A DNA stretch of 64,000 bases from Thermosporothrix hazakensis (GCF_003253565.1 NZ_QKUF01000009.1:159480-223479), one strand, 5' to 3'. Numbered from the stretch's first letter, positions 43,860 to 52,564 are shown. A program made the numbers and translations. Notes: generated by a model from the sequence alone, not told the origin.

Positions 43860-44102
43860 ATGAACTCAACTATTATTCGAGCATGGAAAGATGCGCGGTT
43901 TCGCAAGCAGCTTTCTGAGGAAGAGAGAGCACGGCTGCCTGCGAGCCCGGTGGGAGAAGTGTGTGAGCTGCGAGACGAGGAACTGAGTGGGATTGCTGGC
44001 GGGCGCGGCATGGAAAACACCCAATTCCTTCGAGAGTGTCGTGACTTTTCGTCGAAATACCTCTGTTTCTCGCAGCGGTTCTATAACGGTCAGTGCTGGT
44101 AG
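43860..44102 (+). CDS. lanA1: Class II lanthipeptide precursor 1
   Basis: An 80-residue precursor. The 48-residue leader starts MNSTIIRAWKDARFRKQL and ends SGIAGG, the mersacidin/lichenicidin-type leader cut by C39 peptidases. The 32-residue core has three Cys, each preceded by a Ser or Thr that could form a ring: TQFLREC, SSKYLC and SQRFYNGQC, ending in Trp. Unlike its neighbours it lacks the Arg-Tyr block and is the only one with a core Thr. An extra Cys lies in the leader (GEVCEL). AGGAAGAG is the ribosome site. Its DNA is almost the same as that of precursor 3 over the leader, showing duplication. Confidence 0.88.
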   Translation: MNSTIIRAWKDARFRKQLSEEERARLPASPVGEVCELRDEELSGIAGGRGMENTQFLRECRDFSSKYLCFSQRFYNGQCW

Positions 44103-44530
44103 ATGCACATATACAGGAAAGGAGGGATGCATGAACAACTGGATCGCACGGGCATGGAAAGATGCGATCTATCGCAAGCAACTGACGGCGGAGGAGCGCG
44201 AACGGCTCCCCGAGAGCCCGGTAGGCGAGGTGAGCGAGTTGCAAGATGTGGAACTGGACGAAGCGACGGGCGGGCATGGAGGCTATGGCTTTGTCTGGTC
44301 GGACTGGTGGCGGAAATGCCGCCCGCGCCGCTCCTATTATGGCGGATGCTACTCGAAGCGCTATGACCCGTATGGCCGTCGCTGCTTGTAGAACTGCATT
44401 GCGCAGGATTTGAAAGGGTACTTTGAGACACACAAGGGAGAGAGCAGATGCACTCAACTATTATTCGAGCGTGGAAAGATGCGCGGTTTCGCAAGCAGCT
44501 TTCCGAAGAGGAGAAAGCACGTCTCCCCGA
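43864..44530 (+). repeat. Duplicated precursor-leader DNA
   Basis: The leader-coding DNA of precursors 1 and 3 is nearly identical over about 60 bases (both contain GATGCGCGGTTTCGCAAGCA). It marks a recent tandem duplication followed by divergence of the core only. Confidence 0.7.
44131..44391 (+). CDS. lanA2: Class II lanthipeptide precursor 2
   Basis: An 86-residue precursor. Leader MNNWIARAWKDAIYRKQL to DEATGG (48 residues), core of 38 residues with exactly three Ser and three Cys, in Ser-Cys order three times: SDWWRKC, SYYGGC, SKRYDPYGRRC, then a last Leu. The core is very rich in Arg, Tyr, Trp and Gly and strongly basic, with no Thr, so only lanthionine (not methyllanthionine) rings are possible. 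The ATG at 44131 follows AAAGGAGGG; the open frame further upstream overlaps precursor 1 and is not used. Confidence 0.88.
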   Translation: MNNWIARAWKDAIYRKQLTAEERERLPESPVGEVSELQDVELDEATGGHGGYGFVWSDWWRKCRPRRSYYGGCYSKRYDPYGRRCL

Positions 44531-44726
44531 AAGTCCTGTAGGGAGCGTCACCGAGCTGTCCGACGAGGAGCTAGGCGAGGTTGCTGGTGGATATGGGAGT
44601 AGCCACTACTGGTCCTACGATTGGTGGAGATGTCGGCGGCGCCGTTCCTATTATGGTGGGTGTCGTTCCTACGGAGGATGCTATTACTCAAATGTGGTTG
44701 TAGGACCTATCCGAATTTGCTGGTAG
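44448..44726 (+). CDS. lanA3: Class II lanthipeptide precursor 3
   Basis: A 92-residue precursor. Leader MHSTIIRAWKDARFRKQL to GEVAGG. The 44-residue core has four Cys, each with a Ser ahead: SYDWWRC, SYYGGC, SYGGC, and SNVVVGPIRIC, then a last Trp. Two further Ser open the core (YGSSHYW). CRRRRSYYGGC is close to the block in precursors 2 and 4. Compared with them it has one extra short ring (SYGGC), apparently by local duplication of the SYYGGC block. AGGGAG precedes the ATG. Confidence 0.88.
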   Translation: MHSTIIRAWKDARFRKQLSEEEKARLPESPVGSVTELSDEELGEVAGGYGSSHYWSYDWWRCRRRRSYYGGCRSYGGCYYSNVVVGPIRICW

Positions 44727-44796
44727 GAAAAAAACTCTCCCAGAAAACGCGTAGGCCAAAACGCAGGATTTTGCTTCCTGCAAAGGGGAAGAAGCA

Positions 44797-45042
44797 ATGA
44801 ATTCGAAGATCGTTCGCGCGTGGAAAGACGCCGAATATCGCAAGCAGCTGGCAGCCGAAGAGCAGCTCCCCGAGAGCCCGGTAGGCGAGATCACCGAACT
44901 ATCGGATGAGGAGCTAGGCGGGATTGCTGGCGGGCATTGGTCCAGTGGTCGCAGGCATCGCTCTTACTGGTGGTGCCGTCGCCGCTCATACTATGGCTGC
45001 TATTCCCGCTACTACGGCTATGCCAAGCATGGCTGCTGGTAA
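44797..45042 (+). CDS. lanA4: Class II lanthipeptide precursor 4
   Basis: An 81-residue precursor. The leader is two residues shorter than the others, starts MNSKIVRAWKDAEYRKQL and ends GGIAGG, where an extra GG could be a second cut site. The 35-residue core contains SYWWC, SYYGC and SRYYGYAKHGC, then a last Trp, again three Ser-Cys pairs, with CRRRSYYGC in the middle and two more Ser at its start. Strongly basic and aromatic. AAAGGGGAAG precedes the ATG. Strong hairpins follow before lanM. Confidence 0.88.
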   Translation: MNSKIVRAWKDAEYRKQLAAEEQLPESPVGEITELSDEELGGIAGGHWSSGRRHRSYWWCRRRSYYGCYSRYYGYAKHGCW

Positions 45043-45080
45043 ACCTGAACGTATTGTGGACGCATTGAGCATGTAGTGAA

Positions 45081-45128
45081 GAAGGGAGGCGGAAGGCGCT
45101 GCCAGGATAAGCGTCTCGCCTGCCCTTC
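45081..45128 (+). terminator. Long hairpin between precursors and lanM
   Basis: GAAGGG/CCCTTC and GGCG/CGCC form a two-part stem around a long loop. With no T-run it may stabilise the precursor mRNA or dampen read-through into lanM. Confidence 0.45.
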
Positions 45129-45134
45129 CTCGAA

Positions 45135-45164
45135 AGATTTGGGGGGTGTCTGACCCTCCAATCT
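45135..45164 (+). terminator. Second hairpin before lanM
   Basis: AGATT(T)GGGGGGT pairs with ACCCTCCAATCT, 12 bp with one bulged T, then TCCTTTCT. Together with the hairpin just upstream it could keep modification-enzyme mRNA far below precursor mRNA. Confidence 0.5.
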
Positions 45165-45235
45165 TCCTTTCTACCTATAGATACTACCTACCTATTTATT
45201 CGTATGCTGATGTCATACGCGGGAGGGTAATCCAC

Positions 45236-48200
45236 ATGCTGCACACGGTACCGCGCTCGATCTGGGAACTGCCGGTCTGGTATCGCGCCTTACTGCCTCA
45301 CGAGCGATTCGATTCTGAGTTCACTTCTTTTCCGCAAGTTGAGGCTGGACAGTTGCTTCGGGAGTGGAGAAGTGGAACCCCGCTCAGGCGCGACGTCTGT
45401 TATCGGAACTGGTTAGAGCAGCATCAGCTTACTGAAGCAATGCTTGCTCACCTGTTAAGCGAGCCTGTGGAGGCGCTTCAGGCTCGATATGCAGAGCAAC
45501 CCGAATGGCTGCGCTATCTGAGGGAGGCGTTTGAGGCTGAGGAAGGGCCTTCTCTCTATCTGGAACAGCTTCTTGCTTTGTTCCCCCCCGCGATCTTTTT
45601 GAAGGGAATCGAGCCGCTACTTGTTCGGGCAACGCGCGAGCTGGAGACTGCATTGCAGGGTAGACTGAGCGCACATGACTGTATTCAGGATTTGTGTATT
45701 TTCTCCCTCTTTGCCTCCCTGGCCGATGAACTCCTTTTGCAGGTTGAAAGAGTATATGTGCTGGAGATGAACGTGATGCGCTTACAGGGCGAGTTGCGAG
45801 GCGAGACGCCTGAGGAGCGCTTTCACGACTTTATCCGGCAGATCAGCCAGAAGGAGCGCTCAACAGCGCTGTTGGCCGAGTATCCGGTACTTGCTCGACA
45901 GCTTGTGCTTAAGGTGCAGCAATGGGTGACCGTGGCTGTTGAGTTCTTCACGCGCTTTGCAGCGGACATCCAGGTGCTTCGAGAACGCTTTCATGCGACC
46001 GGTCGGCTTGTGGAGCTGCACGCGCTGGCTGGTGACGTGCATGACCACGGCAGAAGTGTCGTTATCCTCCTGTTTGACACTGGCTTTCAGCTTGTCTACA
46101 AGCCGCGTTCGATGGCGATCGATCAGCATTTTCAAGAGCTGGTGAGCTGGCTCAACGAGCGGGGCGCGACCTTACCGTTGCGCACGTTGCAGGTGCTTGA
46201 TCGTGGAGACTATGGCTGGATCGAGTACGTTGAAACCGCTCCCTGTGCCTCCGCAGATGAGTTGAACCGCTTCTATGAGCGTCAGGGAAGCTATCTGGCA
46301 TTGCTCACTGTGCTGGGCGCGACCGATTTGCATTCTGAGAATACTATTGCCGCGGGAGAACATCCTGTGCCTGTTGATCTGGAAGCGCTGCTTTATCCCC
46401 GGTTGCAGGAAGAGACGGAGGAGGATGAGCCGCTTTTCCCCGATCTCTCGATTCTGCATGTTGGACTGCTTCCGCATCGTATCGGTGCGAATGAGCATTC
46501 GATAGGTCTGGATATTAGCGGCCTTGGCGGACAGAAGGGGCAGAAGACTCCACAACCGGTAGCGACCTGGGAGGCGCCGGGAACCGATCAGATGCACTTG
46601 AAGCGAACCTATATCGAGATTGAGGAGAGCAAGAATCGCCCTTCGCTGCTGGATGGACAGCCGGTCGATGTGCTGGACTATGTTGAGCCGTTGACTCGTG
46701 GCTTTGCGCGGATGTATCGATTCCTGATGAACCATCGTGAAGAAATGCTGCAAGAGCAATTGCTACGTTTCGCTCATGATCGAGTGCGGGCGCTGTTGCG
46801 TGATACGAGCACCTATGGCAAGCTGCGTGATGAGAGCTTTCACCCGGATCTGTTGCGGGACGCATTGGATCGTGAGCGCTTTCTTGCTCAACTATGGGTA
46901 GAAGTGGAGTACGCTCCGGCGTTGCGTGATATCGTGCCGATCGAGTATGCAAGTGTGTTGCGTGGCGATATCCCTATATTCAGCACGGCAGTTGATGGGC
47001 GCGCCTTGCAAGCAGACGATGTTGCAACCATTCCTGACTTCTTTGGCGGTTCGGCGCTGGACGCGGCCCGAGATCGCATTTTACACCTGAACGAGCAAGA
47101 GCTGGCCCGGCATCTCTGGACTATTCGGGCGGCGCTGGCGACGACGCTGCTCGGTCATGAGCCGGATAGAGAGCAGCTTTTCCCTCAGCCGCTTGCTCCT
47201 CTACCTGACCCGCAGCGGCGGTGTGGTGAGGCTGCCAGTGCGCTGACCGGGCGTTTGGCCGAGCTGGCATTTTCGCAGGATACAATGGCGAGCTGGTTGA
47301 GCATCAGCTTACAGCAGGAAGAAGTCTGGGAGCTGGCCCCGGCAGATATCGATCTGTATGATGGCCTGAGCGGGATAGCGCTGTTTCTGGCCTATCAGGG
47401 GGCGTTGACCGGGCAGACCGAAGCAACCAACCTGGCTCGGGCGACGGTGAAGACGCTGCGAGCCTTGCTTGCTCAGGCGCGGCGCTTTCCAGCGGGAGCG
47501 GGCATCGGAGCGTTTACGGGGCTTGGTGGGCCACTCTACCTCTTTACCCATCTGGGTGTTCTCTGGGATGACCCGGCCTTCTTTGAAGAAGCAGACGAAC
47601 TGGTCACGCTGATTGCCAGCCAGGTCGAGAACGAGCACCAGTATGACGTTATCAGCGGGCTTGCAGGCGCTATTCTGGCGCTCCTGGCTCTGGATGCAGT
47701 TCATCCGTCACCTTTCGCAGTGCAGACAGCGCGACGTTGTGGCGAGCGTCTGCTTGCTCTGGCCCGTCCTCAAGCGCGGGGGATCGGGTGGAGCCTGAGA
47801 CCTGAGGAGCCGCCACTGACCGGGTTCTCACATGGGAATGCGGGCATTGTCTATAGTTTGCTCAAACTAGTTGAACAAAACTATGATCCGCGCTTTTTCT
47901 CCGCTGTTCAAGAGGCGCTGGCCTATGAGCGAAGCCTGTTTCTACCTGAACTGGGGAACTGGCGTGATTTACGTGAGATCCCGCCCGGGATGCGGGATGA
48001 TGATGGGATCCCACCCACTATGGTTGCCTGGTGTCATGGGGCGGCGGGTATTGGCCTTGCCCGTCTGGCGGCGCTTCCTGTGCTGGATGATGCGCAGGTG
48101 CGAGCTGAGATTGAAACGGCTGTACAGACGACGCTGGCGATGGGCTTTCACTTCAATCACTCGCTCTGTCATGGGGCGCTTGGCAATATGGAGACGCTGC

Positions 48201-48436
48201 TGTTCGCCTCAAAGCGACTCGGAGAGGAGAAATGTTACAAGGCAAACCAGTTTGCCCAAACCAGTATACTGCGCAGTATTGAGCAGTTCGGCTTCATTTC
48301 GGGGGCGCCGCGTGGCATCGAGACGGTTGGCCTTATGACCGGCCTTGCGGGTATGGGCTATGAACTGCTCAGGTTGGTGTATCCGGAGGCGGTTCCCTCG
48401 GTGCTGACGCTTGAACCGCCGTCGCGCTCACTGTGA
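45236..48436 (+). CDS. lanM: Class II lanthionine synthetase LanM
   Basis: A 1066-residue bifunctional enzyme that dehydrates Ser/Thr by phosphorylation and elimination, then adds Cys to close rings. The N-terminal dehydratase (DUF4135-type) runs to about residue 620, with HDHGRSVVILLFDTGFQLVY and KPRSMAIDQHFQ in the kinase-like core and ATDLHSENTIAAGEHPVPVD in the activation region. The C-terminal LanC-like cyclase has GLSGIALFLAYQGA and the zinc ligands in MVAWCHGAAGIG near residue 932 and NHSLCHGALGNMETL near 977. The ATG at 45236 has GGGAGGG eight bases upstream; an earlier GTG lies in the hairpin. Its substrates are the four precursors just upstream. Confidence 0.93.
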   Translation: MLHTVPRSIWELPVWYRALLPHERFDSEFTSFPQVEAGQLLREWRSGTPLRRDVCYRNWLEQHQLTEAMLAHLLSEPVEALQARYAEQPEWLRYLREAFEAEEGPSLYLEQLLALFPPAIFLKGIEPLLVRATRELETALQGRLSAHDCIQDLCIFSLFASLADELLLQVERVYVLEMNVMRLQGELRGETPEERFHDFIRQISQKERSTALLAEYPVLARQLVLKVQQWVTVAVEFFTRFAADIQVLRERFHATGRLVELHALAGDVHDHGRSVVILLFDTGFQLVYKPRSMAIDQHFQELVSWLNERGATLPLRTLQVLDRGDYGWIEYVETAPCASADELNRFYERQGSYLALLTVLGATDLHSENTIAAGEHPVPVDLEALLYPRLQEETEEDEPLFPDLSILHVGLLPHRIGANEHSIGLDISGLGGQKGQKTPQPVATWEAPGTDQMHLKRTYIEIEESKNRPSLLDGQPVDVLDYVEPLTRGFARMYRFLMNHREEMLQEQLLRFAHDRVRALLRDTSTYGKLRDESFHPDLLRDALDRERFLAQLWVEVEYAPALRDIVPIEYASVLRGDIPIFSTAVDGRALQADDVATIPDFFGGSALDAARDRILHLNEQELARHLWTIRAALATTLLGHEPDREQLFPQPLAPLPDPQRRCGEAASALTGRLAELAFSQDTMASWLSISLQQEEVWELAPADIDLYDGLSGIALFLAYQGALTGQTEATNLARATVKTLRALLAQARRFPAGAGIGAFTGLGGPLYLFTHLGVLWDDPAFFEEADELVTLIASQVENEHQYDVISGLAGAILALLALDAVHPSPFAVQTARRCGERLLALARPQARGIGWSLRPEEPPLTGFSHGNAGIVYSLLKLVEQNYDPRFFSAVQEALAYERSLFLPELGNWRDLREIPPGMRDDDGIPPTMVAWCHGAAGIGLARLAALPVLDDAQVRAEIETAVQTTLAMGFHFNHSLCHGALGNMETLLFASKRLGEEKCYKANQFAQTSILRSIEQFGFISGAPRGIETVGLMTGLAGMGYELLRLVYPEAVPSVLTLEPPSRSL

Positions 48437-48444
48437 GTGAGGTG

Positions 48445-48912
48445 TCATTTCAGATGCTGTTCATCCAACAAAGAGGCTTTCAGCGCGGCCTGGCGCATGG
48501 CGTAGAGTCCTTCGATCCAGCTTCCGGGTTGCGCCTGAAAGTCGAGATCTTCACCGAAGATGCGGTAGTCACAGGTCAATTCTTCGCCAGGGCGAATATC
48601 GCGTAGAGCCTTCATCGCAAGCTGTCCATCACTTGAGATATAGTCGAGACAATTTGGGGTGTCGGCGTGATTCATAAAGCGAGCGTCATCGCTACAAAGA
48701 ATGAAAACGTCGCGATTTGGTTCAAAATAGCTATAGTGGAAAAGCTGACGCTGTGCTTCTTCCGAGAGCGAGGCGATCTCTTCCAGCGTCAGAGCGAGAT
48801 CGAAGCCCTGCTGAAAGCGCCAGATCAGGCTATCCCTGTAGAGGAATTGTGCAGCGAAGAGCCCAAGACCATGCACGGGACTGATTTGTAAACGTGTTTC
48901 TACCAGAAGCAT
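48445..48912 (-). CDS. SET-domain protein
   Basis: A 155-residue bacterial SET protein, a lysine-methyltransferase fold using SAM. Visible motifs are ISPVHGLGLFAAQFLYRDSL at the start, DARFMNHADTPNCLDYI for the pseudoknot Asn-His pair, and GEELTCDYR with the catalytic-type Tyr. Post-SET cysteines are absent. The target is unknown. It is downstream of CapA on the same strand, 26 bases apart, and its 3' end almost touches that of lanM (eight bases), so the two converge without a terminator. Confidence 0.8.
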   Translation of the reverse strand: MLLVETRLQISPVHGLGLFAAQFLYRDSLIWRFQQGFDLALTLEEIASLSEEAQRQLFHYSYFEPNRDVFILCSDDARFMNHADTPNCLDYISSDGQLAMKALRDIRPGEELTCDYRIFGEDLDFQAQPGSWIEGLYAMRQAALKASLLDEQHLK

Positions 48913-48938
48913 ACGACGTAATCCCCCCTCTTTTTGTA

Positions 48939-49937
48939 CTATTCTGGGATGCGAATTTCAACCCTTCCTGCTTGCTCGTTCCAATGGGTATCCGTGTGAA
49001 GCAGGGTGCAGAGCCGTTGCATATTCTGTGCAATACAGGTGCGCTCAGCTCCTTGTGCTCGCAGTGCACGAAAATCTTCAATTACGGTAGGATAGAAAGC
49101 AACCTGGCGGATGACCTTCTGTTCGAGTGAGACAACAAAAATCCCACTATAGTCGTTTCGCTCTACCGGATCTATCGCGTAATCATCGATAAAGTCACCG
49201 GTACAGTAGAGTATAGGTTTCTGCCGATAGATCTCGATACCGCGAACGACATGCCCGGAATGACCGAAAATGATATCAGCGCCCGCATCAATCAGGGCAT
49301 GTGCGAAGGGCGGATGCGTTTCAGGCGGCTCGTAGCCCCAGTTTGGACCCCAATGCAGCGAGATGATCAGCACATCAACAGTGGGCTTGACGCGCTCAAT
49401 GCTCTGGAGAAGCCGCTGCGCCTGCTCTGAGTCGCTATCAATGGGAACGTAACAGGTGCCTGCTCTGGTCGAGGTAGCGGCCCAGGCGGGTTCATTATCT
49501 GTGCAGGCAAGCAAGCCAATGGTGGTAGAGCCGGCCTGCCACCTGACCGGGGCCGCCGCATCCTGAGTGTCATATCCGGCTCCGGCCGCATAAATACCGG
49601 CTTCACGCAGGAGCCTCAGCGTGTCATAGAGGCCCTCAACGGTGAAATCCAGGCTGTGGTTATTGGCGAGGGAAACGGCATTGATCCCGGCTGCCCGCAG
49701 GACGCGTACGTTTCGGGGATCAGAGCGGAAGTGAAATACTTTGGGTGTCTCGTTCCACGGCGTCTCATGCGAGGTGAGCGCACATTCGAGGTTGCAGAGG
49801 CGGACATCAGCGGCGTGGAACAGCGGCAGCGTGTCACCCCACGGATATTCTGGGGGGTGTGCGCGGAGCATATCGTTTACCAGGCGCCCGAGCATAACGT
49901 CACCGACAAAAAGTAGCTGAAATGACTCCTGTTGCAT
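48939..49937 (-). CDS. CapA-family metallophosphatase-like protein
   Basis: A 332-residue protein of the CapA/PgsA group, related to calcineurin-like phosphoesterases. Visible motifs: LLFVGDVMLGRLVND at the start with the first metal Asp, VRLCNLECALTS, GINAVSLANNHSLDF with the Asn-His, VLIISLHWGPNW, and DIIFGHSGHVVRGIEIYRQK with the last His pair. The family is linked to poly-gamma-glutamate synthesis, but many members stand alone. No signal peptide and no capB/capC neighbours are seen. It is first of a two-gene unit with the SET gene. Confidence 0.85.
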   Translation of the reverse strand: MQQESFQLLFVGDVMLGRLVNDMLRAHPPEYPWGDTLPLFHAADVRLCNLECALTSHETPWNETPKVFHFRSDPRNVRVLRAAGINAVSLANNHSLDFTVEGLYDTLRLLREAGIYAAGAGYDTQDAAAPVRWQAGSTTIGLLACTDNEPAWAATSTRAGTCYVPIDSDSEQAQRLLQSIERVKPTVDVLIISLHWGPNWGYEPPETHPPFAHALIDAGADIIFGHSGHVVRGIEIYRQKPILYCTGDFIDDYAIDPVERNDYSGIFVVSLEQKVIRQVAFYPTVIEDFRALRAQGAERTCIAQNMQRLCTLLHTDTHWNEQAGRVEIRIPE

Positions 49938-50248
49938 TGCAGCTCATGCTCCTCTCTCTCCATGTACTTCTTATGCAGTAGAAGAGCGATCGAAAAATGC
50001 TTTCGCTACGCTAAACACGCATTCGGGATGCACTATGGTGTCACCTTGCTTTCTGGTCTCGCTTTTTCTGAGAATGGAATGCACCTGTGAAGAGAGAAGC
50101 ATTTCTGTATTTATTTCTATTATAGAAACCGAGCGAAATGTGATATATGTAATGGGAGAGACACTATTCATGCTGGTTGGTGGAAGCGATGAAGCACGCG
50201 CTTCTGCTTTGCTGATAGGTACAATAGGAGAGAGGAAGAGAAGAAGCT
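49938..50248. other. Divergent intergenic region
   Basis: Between capA and the GH172 gene. AT-rich with no clear promoter pair. A weak plus-strand frame enters the next gene in another frame and is not supported. Confidence 0.3.
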
Positions 50249-51340
50249 ATGCAACCTCATTCCAGTTTTACTGGCCTGGGCATGGGTCTGGGCACCTTGT
50301 CGCGGCTGTCGTCGGCGCGAACCCGCTCGATCAGTCCCGAGAACCGTACTGGCGAAAAGGGCAAGGCCGCGATGGCGACAGAAGGAACGGGAGCCCGCGC
50401 TGCACGCGATCTCGGGCCTGGCTGGAAGGTTTCCCCTTCGATCGAGATTGCGCCGCATACGGTGGTAACGCTCGCGGATATTCAGGACAGTGGCGCTATT
50501 CAGCACATCTGGCTGACGACGCATCCACAGCATTGGCGCTCGCTGATCCTGCGTGCCTACTGGGATGACGAGGAGAGCCCGTCTATCGAGTGCCCGCTTG
50601 GTGACTTTTTCGCGAATGGTTGGTGCGAGCGCTGTAATGTCAGCTCGCTTCCTATCGCGGTGAACCCGGCTGGTGGCATGAACTCCTATTGGGAGATGCC
50701 CTTTCGGCAGCGGGCCCGTCTGACGCTGGAACAAACAGGCGAGCAGGCCGCGATTCTGTACTATCAGATCACGTACACACTGACCGAGGTGCCGGATGAT
50801 CTGGCCTATTTTCACGCGCAATGGCGGCGTAGCAACCCGCTCCCCTACAAGGAGGTTCACACGCTGCTCGATGGTGTGCGCGGCATGGGGCACTATGTCG
50901 GCACGTATCTGGCCTGGCAGTCCAACTCGTGCGGCTGGTGGGGCGAGGGTGAAATCAAGTTCTATCTCGATGGCGACAAAGACTATCCGACGATTTGTAG
51001 CACGGGGACCGAGGATTATTTTGGCGGGGCCTGGAATTTTGAGCACCCCCAGGGTGAGTATGGCAGCTATTCCACGCCGTTCCTGGGCCTGCCGCAAGTG
51101 ATTCGTCCCGATGGGCTCTATCGCAGTCAGCAGCGCTTCGGCCTGTATCGCTGGCATATCATGGATCCGATCCGCTTCGCTGAGGATCTTCGAGTGACCA
51201 TTCAGGCGCTCGGGTGGCGAAGCGAGGGCCGTTATCTGCCTTTGCAGGATGATATCGCTTCTACTGCCTTCTGGTATCAGAACGAGCCACATGCTCCCTT
51301 CCCTGCTTTCCCTGAACTCGATGTGCTGGAAGTGATCTAA
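50249..51340 (+). CDS. GH172-family (DUF2961) glycoside hydrolase
   Basis: A 363-residue protein of the DUF2961 family, now GH172, whose known members cleave or transfer fructofuranosyl or arabinofuranosyl groups. Family stretches are visible: VVTLADIQDSGAIQHIWLTT, LRAYWDDEESPSIECPLGDF with the active-site acidic pair, SYWEMPFRQRARLTLEQ, GEIKFYLDGDKDYPTICSTG and TEDYFGGAWNF. No signal peptide is seen, although the first 40 residues are Ser/Gly-rich. AGGAAGAG precedes the ATG. It stands alone; the substrate cannot be decided. Confidence 0.85.
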   Translation: MQPHSSFTGLGMGLGTLSRLSSARTRSISPENRTGEKGKAAMATEGTGARAARDLGPGWKVSPSIEIAPHTVVTLADIQDSGAIQHIWLTTHPQHWRSLILRAYWDDEESPSIECPLGDFFANGWCERCNVSSLPIAVNPAGGMNSYWEMPFRQRARLTLEQTGEQAAILYYQITYTLTEVPDDLAYFHAQWRRSNPLPYKEVHTLLDGVRGMGHYVGTYLAWQSNSCGWWGEGEIKFYLDGDKDYPTICSTGTEDYFGGAWNFEHPQGEYGSYSTPFLGLPQVIRPDGLYRSQQRFGLYRWHIMDPIRFAEDLRVTIQALGWRSEGRYLPLQDDIASTAFWYQNEPHAPFPAFPELDVLEVI

Positions 51341-51788
51341 AGGCGCTTCTGTGGCGGCTGGATCTCTCTATTCCTGTCGCCACGGTTCTCCTCATGAGGG
51401 AGAGTTACGGTCCTTTTCTGTAATGGTGTTGAATACGTTCCTGATTTCCTGTTCTCTAAAAATGCGACAATGTATGCGAGATCACGACAGCTATAGATGA
51501 AGGTCTGGAAAACCATCTCTAAACTATTGCTTTTGGAATCATAGTAATGTATCCTCAGTTTATAGAGGAAAAATGCTTGTCTGGCACAAACATCCAGATC
51601 TTTTCGCATGCCCCTCCTGTTGTCGGTATGAGGAGAGATGATCATCTCGGGTGTTCTGGTGGGAAGGTCCGGTTCCCTCTGTGATGCGCAAGCTGCATTC
51701 TTGTTGTGTTGTAGTTATCGAGAAACGATGAGAAGCCCGATCACCTCTGTGACAGGGCGCTCTCGCTTCAAGCAAGGAGGCTTTTTCG
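51341..51788. other. Intergenic region, AT-rich
   Basis: No gene, RNA or clear promoter pair is recognised. The last 20 bases carry AAGGAGG, the ribosome site of the next gene. Confidence 0.3.
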
Positions 51789-52481
51789 ATGATGACTATT
51801 GCTCGCCCTGGTCGTGCGCGGCGCGGCGTGCTCTTTGCTGCTTTCCTCTTGCTTTGCCTGTCTCTGACGGTTGGTATTGGAGCGCCGACCGCACAAGCAG
51901 CCGCGGCAAAGCCAAAATTTCAGATGAACTTTACGACTGATGACCCCTCGCTGGCATATACAGAATCCATGTTTCGGGAGCAGTTTGAAGAGGTCTACCC
52001 GAAGCTGGTCAAGCGGTTCAACCCCGACGCGCCGCGTACGGTGACGCTTCAGATCAAGTATGTGGATGGCGTGGCCTCAACTGATGGCGCGGTAACAACG
52101 ATCAGCTCAAGCTACATGCACAGTCATAACGACCTGGCAGGCGTTTACACCCATGAGTTTATGCACACTGTTCAGGCGTACCCGGAATATGTCGTCTGGC
52201 TGACCGAAGGTATTGCTGACTATGTGCGCTCTGTCTATGGCCCGAAAGACGATCCCTGGTCCCTGCCAGCTACGGTGACGCCCGAGCAGTCTTACAAGCA
52301 GGGCTACGGCATCACGGCCCGCTTCCTGCTCTGGATGGAGAAGCATGTGCGCTCGACCATTGTGGATGATGCAAATCGGGTGTTGCATGCAGGAACCTAT
52401 AGCGATGATGATTTTGTGACCTGGACCGGTCAAACGCTTGATTACTGGTGGTCCTACTACGTACAGCATCCCGAGATCTAA
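51789..52481 (+). CDS. Secreted basic-secretory-protein-family peptidase-like protein
   Basis: A 230-residue exported protein resembling the plant basic secretory protein family, thought to be zinc metallopeptidases. A signal peptide is clear: basic start, VLFAAFLLLCLSLTVGIGAP, then TAQAAAA as cut site. The zinc motif HEFMHTVQAYPEYVVWLTEG carries HExxH, and EGIADYVRSVYG follows as in the family. YKQGYGITARFLLWMEKH is the next conserved helix. AGGAGG lies eight bases before the ATG. It is a single gene with a large hairpin behind it. Activity on a protein substrate is inferred. Confidence 0.75.
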   Translation: MMTIARPGRARRGVLFAAFLLLCLSLTVGIGAPTAQAAAAKPKFQMNFTTDDPSLAYTESMFREQFEEVYPKLVKRFNPDAPRTVTLQIKYVDGVASTDGAVTTISSSYMHSHNDLAGVYTHEFMHTVQAYPEYVVWLTEGIADYVRSVYGPKDDPWSLPATVTPEQSYKQGYGITARFLLWMEKHVRSTIVDDANRVLHAGTYSDDDFVTWTGQTLDYWWSYYVQHPEI

Positions 52482-52527
52482 CCGACCTGGTAAAGATACC
52501 ACTGGAATCAAGCCCCTGTGCTACTTG

Positions 52528-52564
52528 ATCGCTGTCGCTCCCGGGTATCGGGAACGGCAGCGAT
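52528..52564 (+). terminator. Hairpin after secreted peptidase-like gene
   Basis: ATCGCTG/CAGCGAT, CG/CG and TCCC/GGGA stack into a long stem with two mismatches, 46 bases after the stop. The T-run is poor (TCTTGATAT). Confidence 0.5.
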
